Shown in pieces: positions 1 to 7,644 of a DNA stretch of 64,000 nucleotides (within the stretch, counting starts at the first letter, position 1; every line of letters starts with the position of its first letter). Made by a program: the position numbers and the translations under genes. Under the pieces are notes generated by a model. It was not told the origin of the DNA. It searched no databases and saw only the letters and a program-made list of their open reading frames with translations. Source of the stretch: Streptomyces diastaticus subsp. diastaticus (GTDB lineage: Bacteria; Actinomycetota; Actinomycetes; Streptomycetales; Streptomycetaceae). The stretch covers positions 1-64,000 of the forward strand of contig NZ_BLLN01000006.1 in assembly GCF_011170125.1 (NCBI RefSeq), in the 5' to 3' direction.

Positions 1-941
1 CGTGGGCCGCGGGCCTGCGCGAGTTTCGCGAAGGACAGGACCTTGGGGCTGGCGACGTGCTTGGCCCGTTCGTACGCTCCTTCGGCCATGTCGACGGCCT
101 CGCCGGGATGCCCGCGGAGGAACGCGGACAGGGACATGGTGGAGAGTACGTACGCGCCGACCTGGACGTCGCCGGCAGCGCGCGCCATGGCCAGGGCCTG
201 GATGAGGTAGCGCTGGGCGGCGTCGTGCTGGCCGTTGTCGAACGCGGACCAGCCGACGACGCGGGACAGCTCGGCCGTCACCCGGAGCAGATCCTGGCGG
301 ACCTTCTCGCTGCAACTGCCCTGGAGCATGGGCGCGGCGCGGTCCCGCAAACAGACGGTGACGGAGGACGCTTTCCAGTTGCCGCCGCCGAACTTCGAGT
401 CCCAGATGCGCGCGTCTTCGACGGCCTCCCACAGCTCGTCCAGTTCGCCCTGGCCCACGCGCCGGGCGCCGCGGTGCTCGGCGGGTGGAACGGCAGCGGC
501 AGCGGGGACAGCGAGCCACCGGGTGGTCGGGAGGGCGAAGGCTCCAACGGCGAAGGAGCCGTGAAGGAAGTTGCGGCGGTCCACAAGTCTCCAGAAGGCG
601 ATGGCGCCGCGCACGGCGTCTGACGGGCTACGAGGAAAATCCAACCCGATCATGCCGGTCTCGCGGCGCGATCTCGTCATGGCGATCTCGCTCAAGTCGA
701 CGCGCCGCCCCAGGCGTTCGCCCAGCGCAGCGGCTATGCAAGCTGGTGCGGGGGCTCGCGGGATCATGCCTCGTTGTACCCAGTTGGTAACACTCGTATG
801 GGTGTACTCGGTCGGTCTGCCTGCTTGTTCTGCGAGCACATTGACCCGCTTCGCGAGCGATTCGTAGCTAGCGCCAGACGCCGCCACGAGCCGTTCTAAG
901 TCTTCGTTCGGCTGCCAGTCCCGCTCCTGCCACCGTGCCAC
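1..941 (-). CDS. Helix-turn-helix regulator with TPR-like C-terminus (3' end outside window)
   Basis: The frame is open from GTG 941 to the window edge, about 313 codons. The start follows GGAGG with a 5-nt gap, and the protein begins ARWQERDWQPNED. The N-terminal third looks like an XRE-type DNA-binding domain (NWVQRGMIP). An RRNFLHGSFAVGAF stretch near the middle resembles a twin-arginine motif followed by a hydrophobic run, as is common in this Streptomyces regulator family. The visible C-terminal part is helical and TPR-like (FDNGQHDAAQRYLIQALAMAR). It is divergent from the radical SAM cassette, so it could control it; that is inference. The C-terminus is missing. Confidence 0.8.
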   Translation of the reverse strand, partial: MARWQERDWQPNEDLERLVAASGASYESLAKRVNVLAEQAGRPTEYTHTSVTNWVQRGMIPRAPAPACIAAALGERLGRRVDLSEIAMTRSRRETGMIGLDFPRSPSDAVRGAIAFWRLVDRRNFLHGSFAVGAFALPTTRWLAVPAAAAVPPAEHRGARRVGQGELDELWEAVEDARIWDSKFGGGNWKASSVTVCLRDRAAPMLQGSCSEKVRQDLLRVTAELSRVVGWSAFDNGQHDAAQRYLIQALAMARAAGDVQVGAYVLSTMSLSAFLRGHPGEAVDMAEGAYERAKHVASPKVLSFAKLAQARGP

Positions 942-1013
942 GCGCACCTCCTTCGCCGGGCCCTCTGCACCCGTGCGTCCGCTCGCCCGGGAGCCTTCCG
1001 TGCGGCCGTGAGG

Positions 1014-1064
1014 GGGGGCTCACAAACGGGCTGAGTTTGTGATGTGTGAGCCCCCATTGTGAGC
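1014..1064. promoter_or_regulatory. Nested inverted repeats between divergent genes
   Basis: An 8-bp perfect inverted repeat, TCACAAAC (1020-1027) and GTTTGTGA (1035-1042), sits inside a larger dyad of GGGGGCTCACA (1014-1024) and TGTGAGCCCCC (1045-1055). A further TGTGAGC follows at 1058-1064. CTCACA/TGTGAG recurs again near 1184. Its place between the regulator start (941) and the radical SAM gene (1218) fits an operator cluster; binding is inferred. Confidence 0.5.
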
Positions 1065-1098
1065 TGTCGGCGGCCGTCCTGACAGAGCTTTACTCAGT

Positions 1099-1150
1099 GC
1101 AGAAGGGCCGATCACGGCATCACCTCGGCGACCGGGGGCCTCCCTTCTGC
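1099..1150 (+). promoter_or_regulatory. Hairpin in the leader of the radical SAM operon
   Basis: GCAGAAGGG at 1099-1107 is complementary to CCCTTCTGC at 1142-1150, with more GGCC pairing inside. It ends 67 nt before the radical SAM start. It may be an attenuator or an RNA stability element. No run of T follows, so a simple terminator is unlikely. Confidence 0.4.
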
Positions 1151-1217
1151 CGACAGGGATACGGCGTTGCCCCGCCGAGACACTCACAACGTCACCGCCT
1201 CTCTTCAGGAGAGCATC

Positions 1218-2237
1218 ATGGCCGTTCCGCTTGACCACAGCTCCGCTGTCGACTACACCGCCCTGCGCAACTTCGCGGCCCTCCGCGGACAGCTGCGCGT
1301 CTCTCTCACCCCCCGCTGCAACATCGCCTGCTGGTTCTGCCACAACGAGGGCGACATCCCGCCGCCGGTCACCCGGGCGAACCGGTCACTTCAGCCGCGG
1401 ATGAAGCAGTTCTCCGCCGAGAACTACCTGACCTCGATCGAGGCACTGGCCGGTGCGGGACTCAAACGGGTGTACTTCACCGGCGGGGAGCCGTTGACGT
1501 CACCGCTGGCCCGCCCTGTCCTGGAGAACCTGCCGGACCTGGGGGCCGACGGCTCCTACACCCTCATCACCAACGGCACCCGTGTGCGCTATCACCGGTC
1601 GTGGCTGGCCGGCACCCGCCTGGACAAGGTGAAGGTGTCGCTGCACTACTTCTCGGACGAGTCGATACGCGCCATCGCCAATACCCGTATCAGCATTGAT
1701 GCCGTTCTGGACGGCATCGAGCAGGCCCGGGGCATCTTCCCGCAGGTGGAGCTGAACTGCTTGCTCCAGCGGGAGAACGAGCATGAGATCGGCTCCATCC
1801 TGGAGTTCTCGCTGAACCGGCGCCTGCCCGTGCAGTTCATCGAACTGGTCAGCACCGACTTCAACGAATCCCGCGCCTCCTCGGCCGTCTCTGCGGACGC
1901 GCTGATCGCCCATCTGCGGACGCTCACGGCCGACGAACGCACCGAGGTCACCGGGGTCGGCCAGGGGCGGCGGGTGTTCCGCGTCGACGGAGTCGAGATC
2001 GACGTCATTCACCGCAACCTCGGCCGCCACCACGTCGGGCAGTGCGGAGCCTGCCCGAAGCGCACGCACTGCGTCGAGGGATTCTGGGCCCTGCGCCTGG
2101 ACCACACCGGCAGCCTCCAGCCGTGCCTGCTCCGCGACGACCTACGCCTTGACGTCACCTCGCTCGTGAACCACCCCGGGCACCTTGCCGAGACCACCGC
2201 GAGCCACGTCAGCGCCTTCACCGAGGGGTCCCTGTGA
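1218..2237 (+). CDS. MoaA-like radical SAM protein
   Basis: The 339-residue protein has the radical SAM cluster motif CNIACWFC (Cys 34, 38 and 41) and a TGGEPL motif for S-adenosylmethionine binding. Near the C-terminus it has further cysteines, CGACPKRTHC and later QPCL, arranged like the auxiliary 4Fe-4S site of MoaA. ATG 1218 is preferred over an upstream in-frame GTG because AGGAGA lies 5 nt before it. The stop overlaps the next start (GTGA), so translation is probably coupled. The substrate is unknown. No other molybdopterin genes are present, so molybdopterin synthesis is unlikely; a peptide or nucleotide substrate is inferred from the neighbours. Confidence 0.85.
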   Translation: MAVPLDHSSAVDYTALRNFAALRGQLRVSLTPRCNIACWFCHNEGDIPPPVTRANRSLQPRMKQFSAENYLTSIEALAGAGLKRVYFTGGEPLTSPLARPVLENLPDLGADGSYTLITNGTRVRYHRSWLAGTRLDKVKVSLHYFSDESIRAIANTRISIDAVLDGIEQARGIFPQVELNCLLQRENEHEIGSILEFSLNRRLPVQFIELVSTDFNESRASSAVSADALIAHLRTLTADERTEVTGVGQGRRVFRVDGVEIDVIHRNLGRHHVGQCGACPKRTHCVEGFWALRLDHTGSLQPCLLRDDLRLDVTSLVNHPGHLAETTASHVSAFTEGSL

Positions 2238-2869
2238 ACAGTATCGGCACGCCCTACCTGCCGACCCAGAACGACGGAAACGGCCCCTTCATCGTCCTGG
2301 AAGGCGTTTCGGGCATCGGTAAAACAACGCTCGCGGCCGTCCTGCGCGACCGCCTGAGCGCCACCACCCTCCACACTCTGCCCGCGCCCCACAACGGCTG
2401 GTCCGTCACAGTCAACGCGGTCCTGCGTCCCCTGCCTCAGTTCGCCTTCTACCTCTCCGGGCTGCTCCACGCCTCGGACCTGATCCGGCAGGCCCGCACC
2501 CTGGGCCCGGTCGTAGCCGACCGGTACGTCTCCTCCGTGACAGCGTGCCACGCCGCAGTGCACCAAGTGCCGATTGAGGCGGTCGTCGAGCGACTCCTCC
2601 CCTTCCGCGAGTACCTGGTCAATCCAACCCGTACCTTCTACCTCACCTGCACCGAGCAGAGGCTGCGCGAGCGCCTGACCACCAAGCAGGACATCAAAGC
2701 GGACGATCACGAACTCCTCTCCGTCCCCGGCCGGCTGACCAGCTTGCTGGCGAACTTCGAGCGCGTCGCGGCCCAGGACACAAGTGCGGTGTGCCTCGAC
2801 ACCAGCGAGGCGACCCCCGAAGACCTGGTCGACATCATCCTCAGCCACCTGGAGCACCCGCGTGCTTAA
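2234..2869 (+). CDS. Thymidylate-kinase-like P-loop protein
   Basis: The 211-residue protein has a Walker A motif GVSGIGKTT (residues 24-32) and the thymidylate kinase signature DRYVSSVTA, so the fold is that of dTMP kinases. A LID-like basic region follows (RLRERLTTKQD). The known activity is phosphoryl transfer from ATP to dTMP. The cassette context, with radical SAM, sulfatase-fold and Nudix proteins, suggests a specialised nucleotide or other small substrate rather than the housekeeping reaction. It overlaps the radical SAM gene by 4 nt and the next gene by 8 nt. Confidence 0.8.
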   Translation: MNSIGTPYLPTQNDGNGPFIVLEGVSGIGKTTLAAVLRDRLSATTLHTLPAPHNGWSVTVNAVLRPLPQFAFYLSGLLHASDLIRQARTLGPVVADRYVSSVTACHAAVHQVPIEAVVERLLPFREYLVNPTRTFYLTCTEQRLRERLTTKQDIKADDHELLSVPGRLTSLLANFERVAAQDTSAVCLDTSEATPEDLVDIILSHLEHPRA

Positions 2870-3341
2870 CCCGATCGACACCGCATCGGTGATCCGCGAA
2901 GGCGGCGCCGTCGGCATCCACCGTTCCGACCTGCACGAAGGCGTCGCCTGGTGGCTGGGCTCATGCCTGGTCGTGACTCACCAGGTGCGCCGTCTGCTCG
3001 TCGCCCACAGCGGCAGCCCTCTGATCGCCGCCTACGCCGACCGCCTGTGCAGAGGAGCCGTCAACGCCCGGCACTACGCCTGCGAGGTCACCACTATGGG
3101 CGCCCGAACCGAGGAGGAGTTCCTCTCCGCGCTGCAAGAGGCGCCGGTGGCCGGGGCGTGGCTGTCCGACTCCGACGGGCACGTACGCATCCGGCTCCAC
3201 GGCCCCGGCGGTGAAGCCCTCCAGGAGGCCGGCCTCGCGACCATCCGCGACATGATCAGCGGTGACCTGGTGCCCATCCCGGTCAACGACCGCGCGAGGG
3301 GCACGATCAGCCCCTGGCAGCCGAAGGAGGGCCGGACGTGA
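2862..3341 (+). CDS. Unrecognised protein of the radical SAM cassette
   Basis: GTG 2862 gives a 159-residue soluble protein of mixed helix and strand. It overlaps the kinase stop by 8 nt and the sulfatase-like start by 4 nt, so it belongs to the same transcript. I recognise no motif. It has few cysteines, no signal peptide and no membrane segment. The segment GEALQEAGLATIRDMISGD resembles a small ligand-binding or regulatory fold, but this is not enough for a call. Its fixed place between two enzymes suggests an enzyme partner. Confidence 0.7.
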   Translation: MLNPIDTASVIREGGAVGIHRSDLHEGVAWWLGSCLVVTHQVRRLLVAHSGSPLIAAYADRLCRGAVNARHYACEVTTMGARTEEEFLSALQEAPVAGAWLSDSDGHVRIRLHGPGGEALQEAGLATIRDMISGDLVPIPVNDRARGTISPWQPKEGRT

Positions 3342-4132
3342 TCGACGCCGCCGAGATCATCTCCGCAGGGCACGGCATCCTCTTCGTCACCCTCGACTCG
3401 CTGCGCTACGACGTTGCCCAAGACGCGCTCGGCTCCGGGCTCACGCCGCGGCTCGCCGCTCATCTGCCGGGCGGCCGGTGGGAGCGCAGGCAGACGCCGG
3501 GAACGTTCACCCTTCCGGCCCACATGGCGTTCTTCTCGGGCTTCCTTCCCAAGCTGCCCCAGCCCGTCCAGCCAACCCGCCTCTGGGAGTGCCGCCCACC
3601 GGCCTTCAAAACTGTGCCGGCCGAGACGTTCCTGTTCGACGCCCCGAACCTCCTGGCCGGCCTCAAGGCGCACGGCTACCGCACCCTGTGCGTCGGTGGC
3701 GTCACCTACTTCTCCCGAGAAACCCCGCTGGGCTCCGTCCTGCCGGACATGTTCGACGTGGACCGCTGGCGGCCGGAGTTCTGCTCCCCTCACAGCGACT
3801 CCACCCGCCACCAGGTGGACGAAGCCCTCGCCCTTGCCGACGCGTGCAACAAGCAGCCGCCGTTTCTCTTCGTCAACGTCTCGGCGACCCACGTCCCCCA
3901 CGGGCATTACCTGGGCTCCAGTACGGACACGGCCGCCTCGCAAAGAGCAGCGCTCGCGTACGCGGACACCCACCTCGGGCGCCTCCTCGACGGCCTCAAG
4001 CAGCACGGAACCTGGCTGGTGATCATGTGCGCCGACCACGGGGACGCCTACGGAGACGACGGCTTCAACGGGCGAGGCATCGCCCACCCGGCCGTGTTCA
4101 ACGTCCCCTACGCCGCGTGGGTCCATCGCTAG
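3338..4132 (+). CDS. Sulfatase-like (alkaline phosphatase superfamily) protein
   Basis: The 264-residue protein has the metal-binding start FVTLDSLRYD, a nucleophile-region motif TFTLPAHMAFFSG, an ATHVPHG motif and CADHGDAYGDDG near the C-terminus. These are the usual metal and active-site positions of the sulfatase/phosphatase fold. Thr or Ser, not the Cys of true sulfatases, sits at the nucleophile position, so phosphatase, phosphodiesterase or phosphotransfer chemistry is more likely. It is short for a sulfatase (usually 400-500 residues). It has no signal peptide and so acts in the cytoplasm. GTG 3338 overlaps the previous stop. Confidence 0.75.
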   Translation: MIDAAEIISAGHGILFVTLDSLRYDVAQDALGSGLTPRLAAHLPGGRWERRQTPGTFTLPAHMAFFSGFLPKLPQPVQPTRLWECRPPAFKTVPAETFLFDAPNLLAGLKAHGYRTLCVGGVTYFSRETPLGSVLPDMFDVDRWRPEFCSPHSDSTRHQVDEALALADACNKQPPFLFVNVSATHVPHGHYLGSSTDTAASQRAALAYADTHLGRLLDGLKQHGTWLVIMCADHGDAYGDDGFNGRGIAHPAVFNVPYAAWVHR

Positions 4133-4148
4133 GCGCTACCATCCCGCG

Positions 4149-4673
4149 ATGGCCAACACCCCGCATGCATCCGTCATCGTGGCCCGGGACGCCCAGGGCA
4201 ACATCGCACTCCTCAGCTCACACTTCCCCCAGCATGGTGGCGAGTACCTGTTCCTGCCCGGCGGGCGGTTCGAGAACGACGAGACGCCCCTGGAGTGCGC
4301 TCAGCGGGAACTCCTGGAGGAAGCGGGCGTGACCGGCGCACGCTGGGAGCCGCTTGGCTCCTTCACTCCCACCCTCGCCTCCCCGGCGAGGGTGCACCTG
4401 TTCCTCGCCGAGGAACTGACCCTGGGGCCCCAGCAGCTCACCCCGAGCGAGGCCGACTTCAAACTCACCTGGTGGCCGATGCACGAGGCCCTGGCCGCAG
4501 TGCAACGCGGCCAGTTCCTGCTCCCCGCGGGCCCCCTCGCCCTCTTCCTGGCAGCCCAGCACTCATCCACCGCCCCGCAGGGAACTGGAACGGGCAACGA
4601 GATAGAGCAGAACATCACACAGAACGACGCGGTGCGTTCCCGGCCAACTCTGACGCCAGTCGACCTCACGTGA
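4149..4673 (+). CDS. Nudix hydrolase
   Basis: A complete Nudix box is present: Gly, five residues, Glu, seven residues, then RELLEEAGV (about residues 38-60). Family members hydrolyse nucleoside diphosphates linked to another moiety and need Mg. The domain ends near FLAAQ. The last 40 residues (STAPQGTGTG onward) look unlike the family and run into a decayed PqqD-like reading, so the natural stop may have been lost. It starts 17 nt after the sulfatase-like gene and belongs to the same operon. The substrate could be the nucleotide handled by the kinase; this is inference. Confidence 0.85.
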   Translation: MANTPHASVIVARDAQGNIALLSSHFPQHGGEYLFLPGGRFENDETPLECAQRELLEEAGVTGARWEPLGSFTPTLASPARVHLFLAEELTLGPQQLTPSEADFKLTWWPMHEALAAVQRGQFLLPAGPLALFLAAQHSSTAPQGTGTGNEIEQNITQNDAVRSRPTLTPVDLT

Positions 4674-4884
4674 TGGCGGTCCGGTGCCACGGCCTGGGCC
4701 CTCGTCGCGACGCTCGCCGCCGAAGGCCACGGCGAGAAGGCCGAGCACACCATCCGGACCACCATCGACCAGCTCGTCACGTCGGGTACCTCACCATCGC
4801 CGGGCCGGAGCTCCAGACACTGCCTGAGCAGATGCCCGATGTGGCGGCGCCGGCCCCGGACACCGAACGGCCCCCTCCCGTCCG
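4632..4884 (+). pseudogene. Decayed PqqD-like (lasso B1/RRE) segment
   Basis: After the Nudix stop (4671) the same frame reads SGATAWALVATLAAEGHGE and then TIRTTIDQLVTSG. The neighbouring frame continues YLTIAGPELQTLPEQ up to the B2-like gene. Together these resemble the helical half of PqqD-like RiPP recognition elements, which bind leader peptides. At least two frame changes and one stop are needed, so no intact protein can be made in the standard way. The position directly before a B2-like gene matches lasso peptide B1. The identification rests on pattern only. Confidence 0.45.
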
Positions 4885-5268
4885 GTGCGCTGGCTGGCCC
4901 GGACCTGGCTGGCGCTCTCTGATGCTGATGACCGGGCCCTGGCGCCTCTGCGGGTGCTGCCCGCTGCCTCACCCGCTCTGGCCGGCGCCGTCTCGGCCGC
5001 CGTACTGCAGATCCACCCGGCCTGGTACCGGGGCCGCATCGCCTGCATGGAAATCTCGCTCGCGACGGTCCTCGCCCTGGCGCTCTGCGGCCGACAGGCC
5101 CACTGGGTGCTGGGCGCACGGCAGTTGCCCGCCGAGGCACATGCGTGGGTGTGGACCGAGAACGGCGCATTCGGGCTGTCCGGCCGCGACCGCCCCGACC
5201 CCCGCCGCCCCTGGGTCGGCACCCTCGCCACACCTCCCGTACCGCACCCCCGAAAGGGTGAGCCGTAA
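4885..5268 (+). CDS. Lasso-peptide-B2-like transglutaminase-fold protein
   Basis: The 127-residue protein contains CMEISLATVLAL and, about 35 residues later, EAHAWVW. These match the Cys and His blocks of lasso peptide B2 leader peptidases (usual forms CxxRS and HAWVE). The usual Arg of the Cys block is Ile here and the trailing acidic segment is altered, so activity is uncertain. The N-terminal half (RWLARTWLALSDADD) resembles the start of B2 proteins. GTG 4885 is taken as the start, but the true protein may have been fused to the decayed PqqD segment. It ends 6 nt before the ABC transporter frame. Confidence 0.6.
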   Translation: MRWLARTWLALSDADDRALAPLRVLPAASPALAGAVSAAVLQIHPAWYRGRIACMEISLATVLALALCGRQAHWVLGARQLPAEAHAWVWTENGAFGLSGRDRPDPRRPWVGTLATPPVPHPRKGEP

Positions 5269-5274
5269 GGCGCC

Positions 5275-7254
5275 ATGTTGACGCCCTCAGGGGTTGACCT
5301 GCTGATCTGCACAACACCGCAGGCAATCCCCGTGCGCCGGAGCCACGGCCCGCCATACACCGGAGGAGTGACAACACCCACCCCGCCCGACGTCCCCGTC
5401 ATGCGCCTGGCCGATGACAGCCGCCCCACCACCGGCATAGGCCGAACCGCCCGGCGGATGCCCGCCGTCCTGGCCCGCACCGCCCGCCTCGCCTGGCGCG
5501 CCGACCGCCCAGCCGTGGTCTGCATGGTCGTCGCACAAGTCACGGCCGCCGCCCTCGCGGCGCTCGCCCTGACCGCGACAACCGCCGTACTCGCAGCCGG
5601 CCTCGACATGGCCACCGCCCACTCCACAGGCCGGCCCGTTGCACCCCTGCTCTCGGCAGCAACCACGCCCTGCGTCACCCTGGTCCTCGCGCTCGCCGGA
5701 GCCGCCCTCGCGGACGCGGCCGCCCGCGCGGCCGCAGCCCGACTCGGCCCGAAGTGCTCACGCGAAGCCGACCTCCAGGTCCTCGACGCCGCCGCCCGCG
5801 TCGAGCTGATCGCCTACGAGCACCCCGGCTTCGAAGACGCTCTCGACGCCGCCGGCAAGGGCGCCGAAAGCGCCCGCGACCTCGTCGCGGACGCCCAGAG
5901 CCTCATCTCGACCACCGCCCGCCTCGCAGCCGTCGCACTCGTCCTCGCCACGCTCGACCCGTCCCTCCTCGCCCTGCTCCTCCTCGCGGCAGCACCCCGC
6001 GCCGTCGCCTCCCTGCGCGCCGCCCGCCTCGAACACGCCGCCGTCCACGCCTCCCGCGCGGACTCCCGCCTCCGGCAGTCCCTGCGCGGCTACAGCACCG
6101 ACCGCAACACCGCCGCCGAAATCCGCGCCTCCGCCATGGGCCCCTTCCTCAGCACCCGCTACCGGCAGGTCTCCGACCGCCTCGAACACGACGTGCTCAC
6201 CGCCGCCCTCCGCTCCCTGCGCGTGCAGCTCACCGGCGACGCCGCCTCCTCCCTGGCCCTCGCCGGCTGCTTCGCCGCCCTCGCCTGGATGGTCACCGCC
6301 GGCCGCATCGACCTCGCCGCCGCAGGAACCGCCCTCTTCGCCCTCCGTACCGCCTCAGCCGCCCTGACCACACTCACCCGCGCCGCCGCCCGCGTCTTCC
6401 GCACCGGCCTCTACCTGGACGACTGGTCCGCATTCCTCACCGACGCCGACCACCACCGCACCCGCAGAGGAACCCTCCAGCTCCCCGCCGGACCACCCAC
6501 GCTCATCACCGCCCGCAACATCACCTTCACCTACCCGGGGGCCGACCGGCCCGCCCTGGACCAACTTGACTTCGACCTCCGCTCCGGCGAACTCGTCGCC
6601 GTCATCGGGGAAAACGGCGCCGGCAAATCCACCCTCGTCCAGCTCCTCACCGGCCTCTACCTCCCAGACACCGGTACCGTGCGCTGGGACGGCCTCGACC
6701 TGGCCGACATCGACCCGGCAAGCGTCTGGGCAAAACTAGCCCTCACCCCCCAGGACTACACCCGCTGGCCCCTCACCGCACGGGAGAACATCCACCTCGG
6801 AACACCCCGGCCAGAAGGCGACCAAGCCGTCATGGAAGCCGCCCGCGCCTCCGGCGCCGACACCGTCCTCGCAGCACTCCCCCAGGGCCTGGACACCTCC
6901 CTGGCACGCTCATGGTGGGGCGGACACGACCTCTCCGGCGGCCAATGGCAACGCCTCGCCCTCGCCCGCTCCTTCCACGCCGACGCCCCCGTCCACATCC
7001 TCGACGAACCCACAGCAGCCCTCGACGCCCGCGCCGAACACCAAGTCCTCCAGCGATTCCGCGCCCTCACCGACGCACGCGCCGGCCTCTTCGTCACCCA
7101 CCGCCTCGCCTCAGCCCGCATCGCCGACCGCGTAGTGGTCCTCCACCACGGCCGCGTCACCGAATCCGGAACCTACGACGAGTTGCTACACCAGCCCGGC
7201 AGCCGCTTCGCCGAGCTACACCAACTCCAAAGCGGAACCGAACTGGTCCAGTGA
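5275..7254 (+). CDS. ABC exporter with fused membrane and ATPase domains
   Basis: The protein has up to 659 residues. The N-terminal half has about six hydrophobic segments and the C-terminal half is an ABC ATPase. The ATPase has Walker A GENGAGKST, signature LSGGQ, Walker B VHILDEPTAALD and switch His in FVTHR. The layout is that of half-size exporters that secrete peptides, including lasso peptides. The start is uncertain: ATG 5275 has a weak AAGG; GTG 5368 has GGAGG only 1 nt away; ATG 5401 has none. It follows the B2-like gene directly and is the last gene before the terminator at 7362. Confidence 0.85.
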   Translation: MLTPSGVDLLICTTPQAIPVRRSHGPPYTGGVTTPTPPDVPVMRLADDSRPTTGIGRTARRMPAVLARTARLAWRADRPAVVCMVVAQVTAAALAALALTATTAVLAAGLDMATAHSTGRPVAPLLSAATTPCVTLVLALAGAALADAAARAAAARLGPKCSREADLQVLDAAARVELIAYEHPGFEDALDAAGKGAESARDLVADAQSLISTTARLAAVALVLATLDPSLLALLLLAAAPRAVASLRAARLEHAAVHASRADSRLRQSLRGYSTDRNTAAEIRASAMGPFLSTRYRQVSDRLEHDVLTAALRSLRVQLTGDAASSLALAGCFAALAWMVTAGRIDLAAAGTALFALRTASAALTTLTRAAARVFRTGLYLDDWSAFLTDADHHRTRRGTLQLPAGPPTLITARNITFTYPGADRPALDQLDFDLRSGELVAVIGENGAGKSTLVQLLTGLYLPDTGTVRWDGLDLADIDPASVWAKLALTPQDYTRWPLTARENIHLGTPRPEGDQAVMEAARASGADTVLAALPQGLDTSLARSWWGGHDLSGGQWQRLALARSFHADAPVHILDEPTAALDARAEHQVLQRFRALTDARAGLFVTHRLASARIADRVVVLHHGRVTESGTYDELLHQPGSRFAELHQLQSGTELVQ

Positions 7255-7361
7255 CCAGCGTTCGGTGTTCAACGTCCCCTGCTGAGGGGCCGCTGATCGA
7301 TTCCGCGCGTTCCCGGCCGGGCCGGATCACCCCAGCCCTAGAATCGGACCGTGCACGTAGG

Positions 7362-7400
7362 CCAGCGGGCCCCCTCAACGCCTCTGAGGGGGCCCGCTGG
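7362..7400. terminator. Perfect 16-bp hairpin between convergent genes
   Basis: A 16-nt arm (7362-7377) is exactly complementary to 7385-7400 with a 7-nt loop. It lies between the ABC exporter (ends 7254) and the DUF397 gene on the other strand (ends 7453), so it can serve both. Confidence 0.85.
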
Positions 7401-7452
7401 ATTCGCTGGTGGTTCCGTGATCTCCGATTTCCTCGTTCAGTGATGCCCGCGG

Positions 7453-7644
7453 CTATTCCGCAGGAACATCGCCCAGGAAGGCGCTCCAGGCATCGCCGCT
7501 GACGGCGAACCCCCGGATGCTCGTGTCCTTGGAGTCGCGAACGCGGACGCTGCCTGGCGTGGCGGCAACCTCTACGCAGTTGCCGGAGCCTCCGCTGCTG
7601 TAGGAACTCTTCCGCCACTCGATGTGGTCTGCGGTGTTGGTCAC
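7453..7644 (-). CDS. DUF397 protein
   Basis: The 63-residue protein has the family pattern WRKSSYSSGGSGNCVEVA, then VRVRDSKD and SGDAWSAFLGD, which covers the whole DUF397 domain. GTG 7644 overlaps the stop of the XRE gene (GTGA). Such small proteins are the usual partners of XRE/DUF5753 regulators in Streptomyces; some pairs behave like toxin-antitoxin or developmental control modules. The start of the longer open frame is excluded because it runs through the regulator gene. Confidence 0.9.
   Translation of the reverse strand: MTNTADHIEWRKSSYSSGGSGNCVEVAATPGSVRVRDSKDTSIRGFAVSGDAWSAFLGDVPAE

Noticed and set aside
1046..1234. 62-codon frame upstream of the radical SAM gene as a RiPP precursor
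   Set aside because: It overlaps the dyads and the radical SAM start, has no ribosome site and shows no leader-core pattern.
3338..4132. True sulfatase
   Set aside because: The Cys/Ser-x-Pro-x-Arg signature for formylglycine is absent and the protein is too short. Only the fold is supported.
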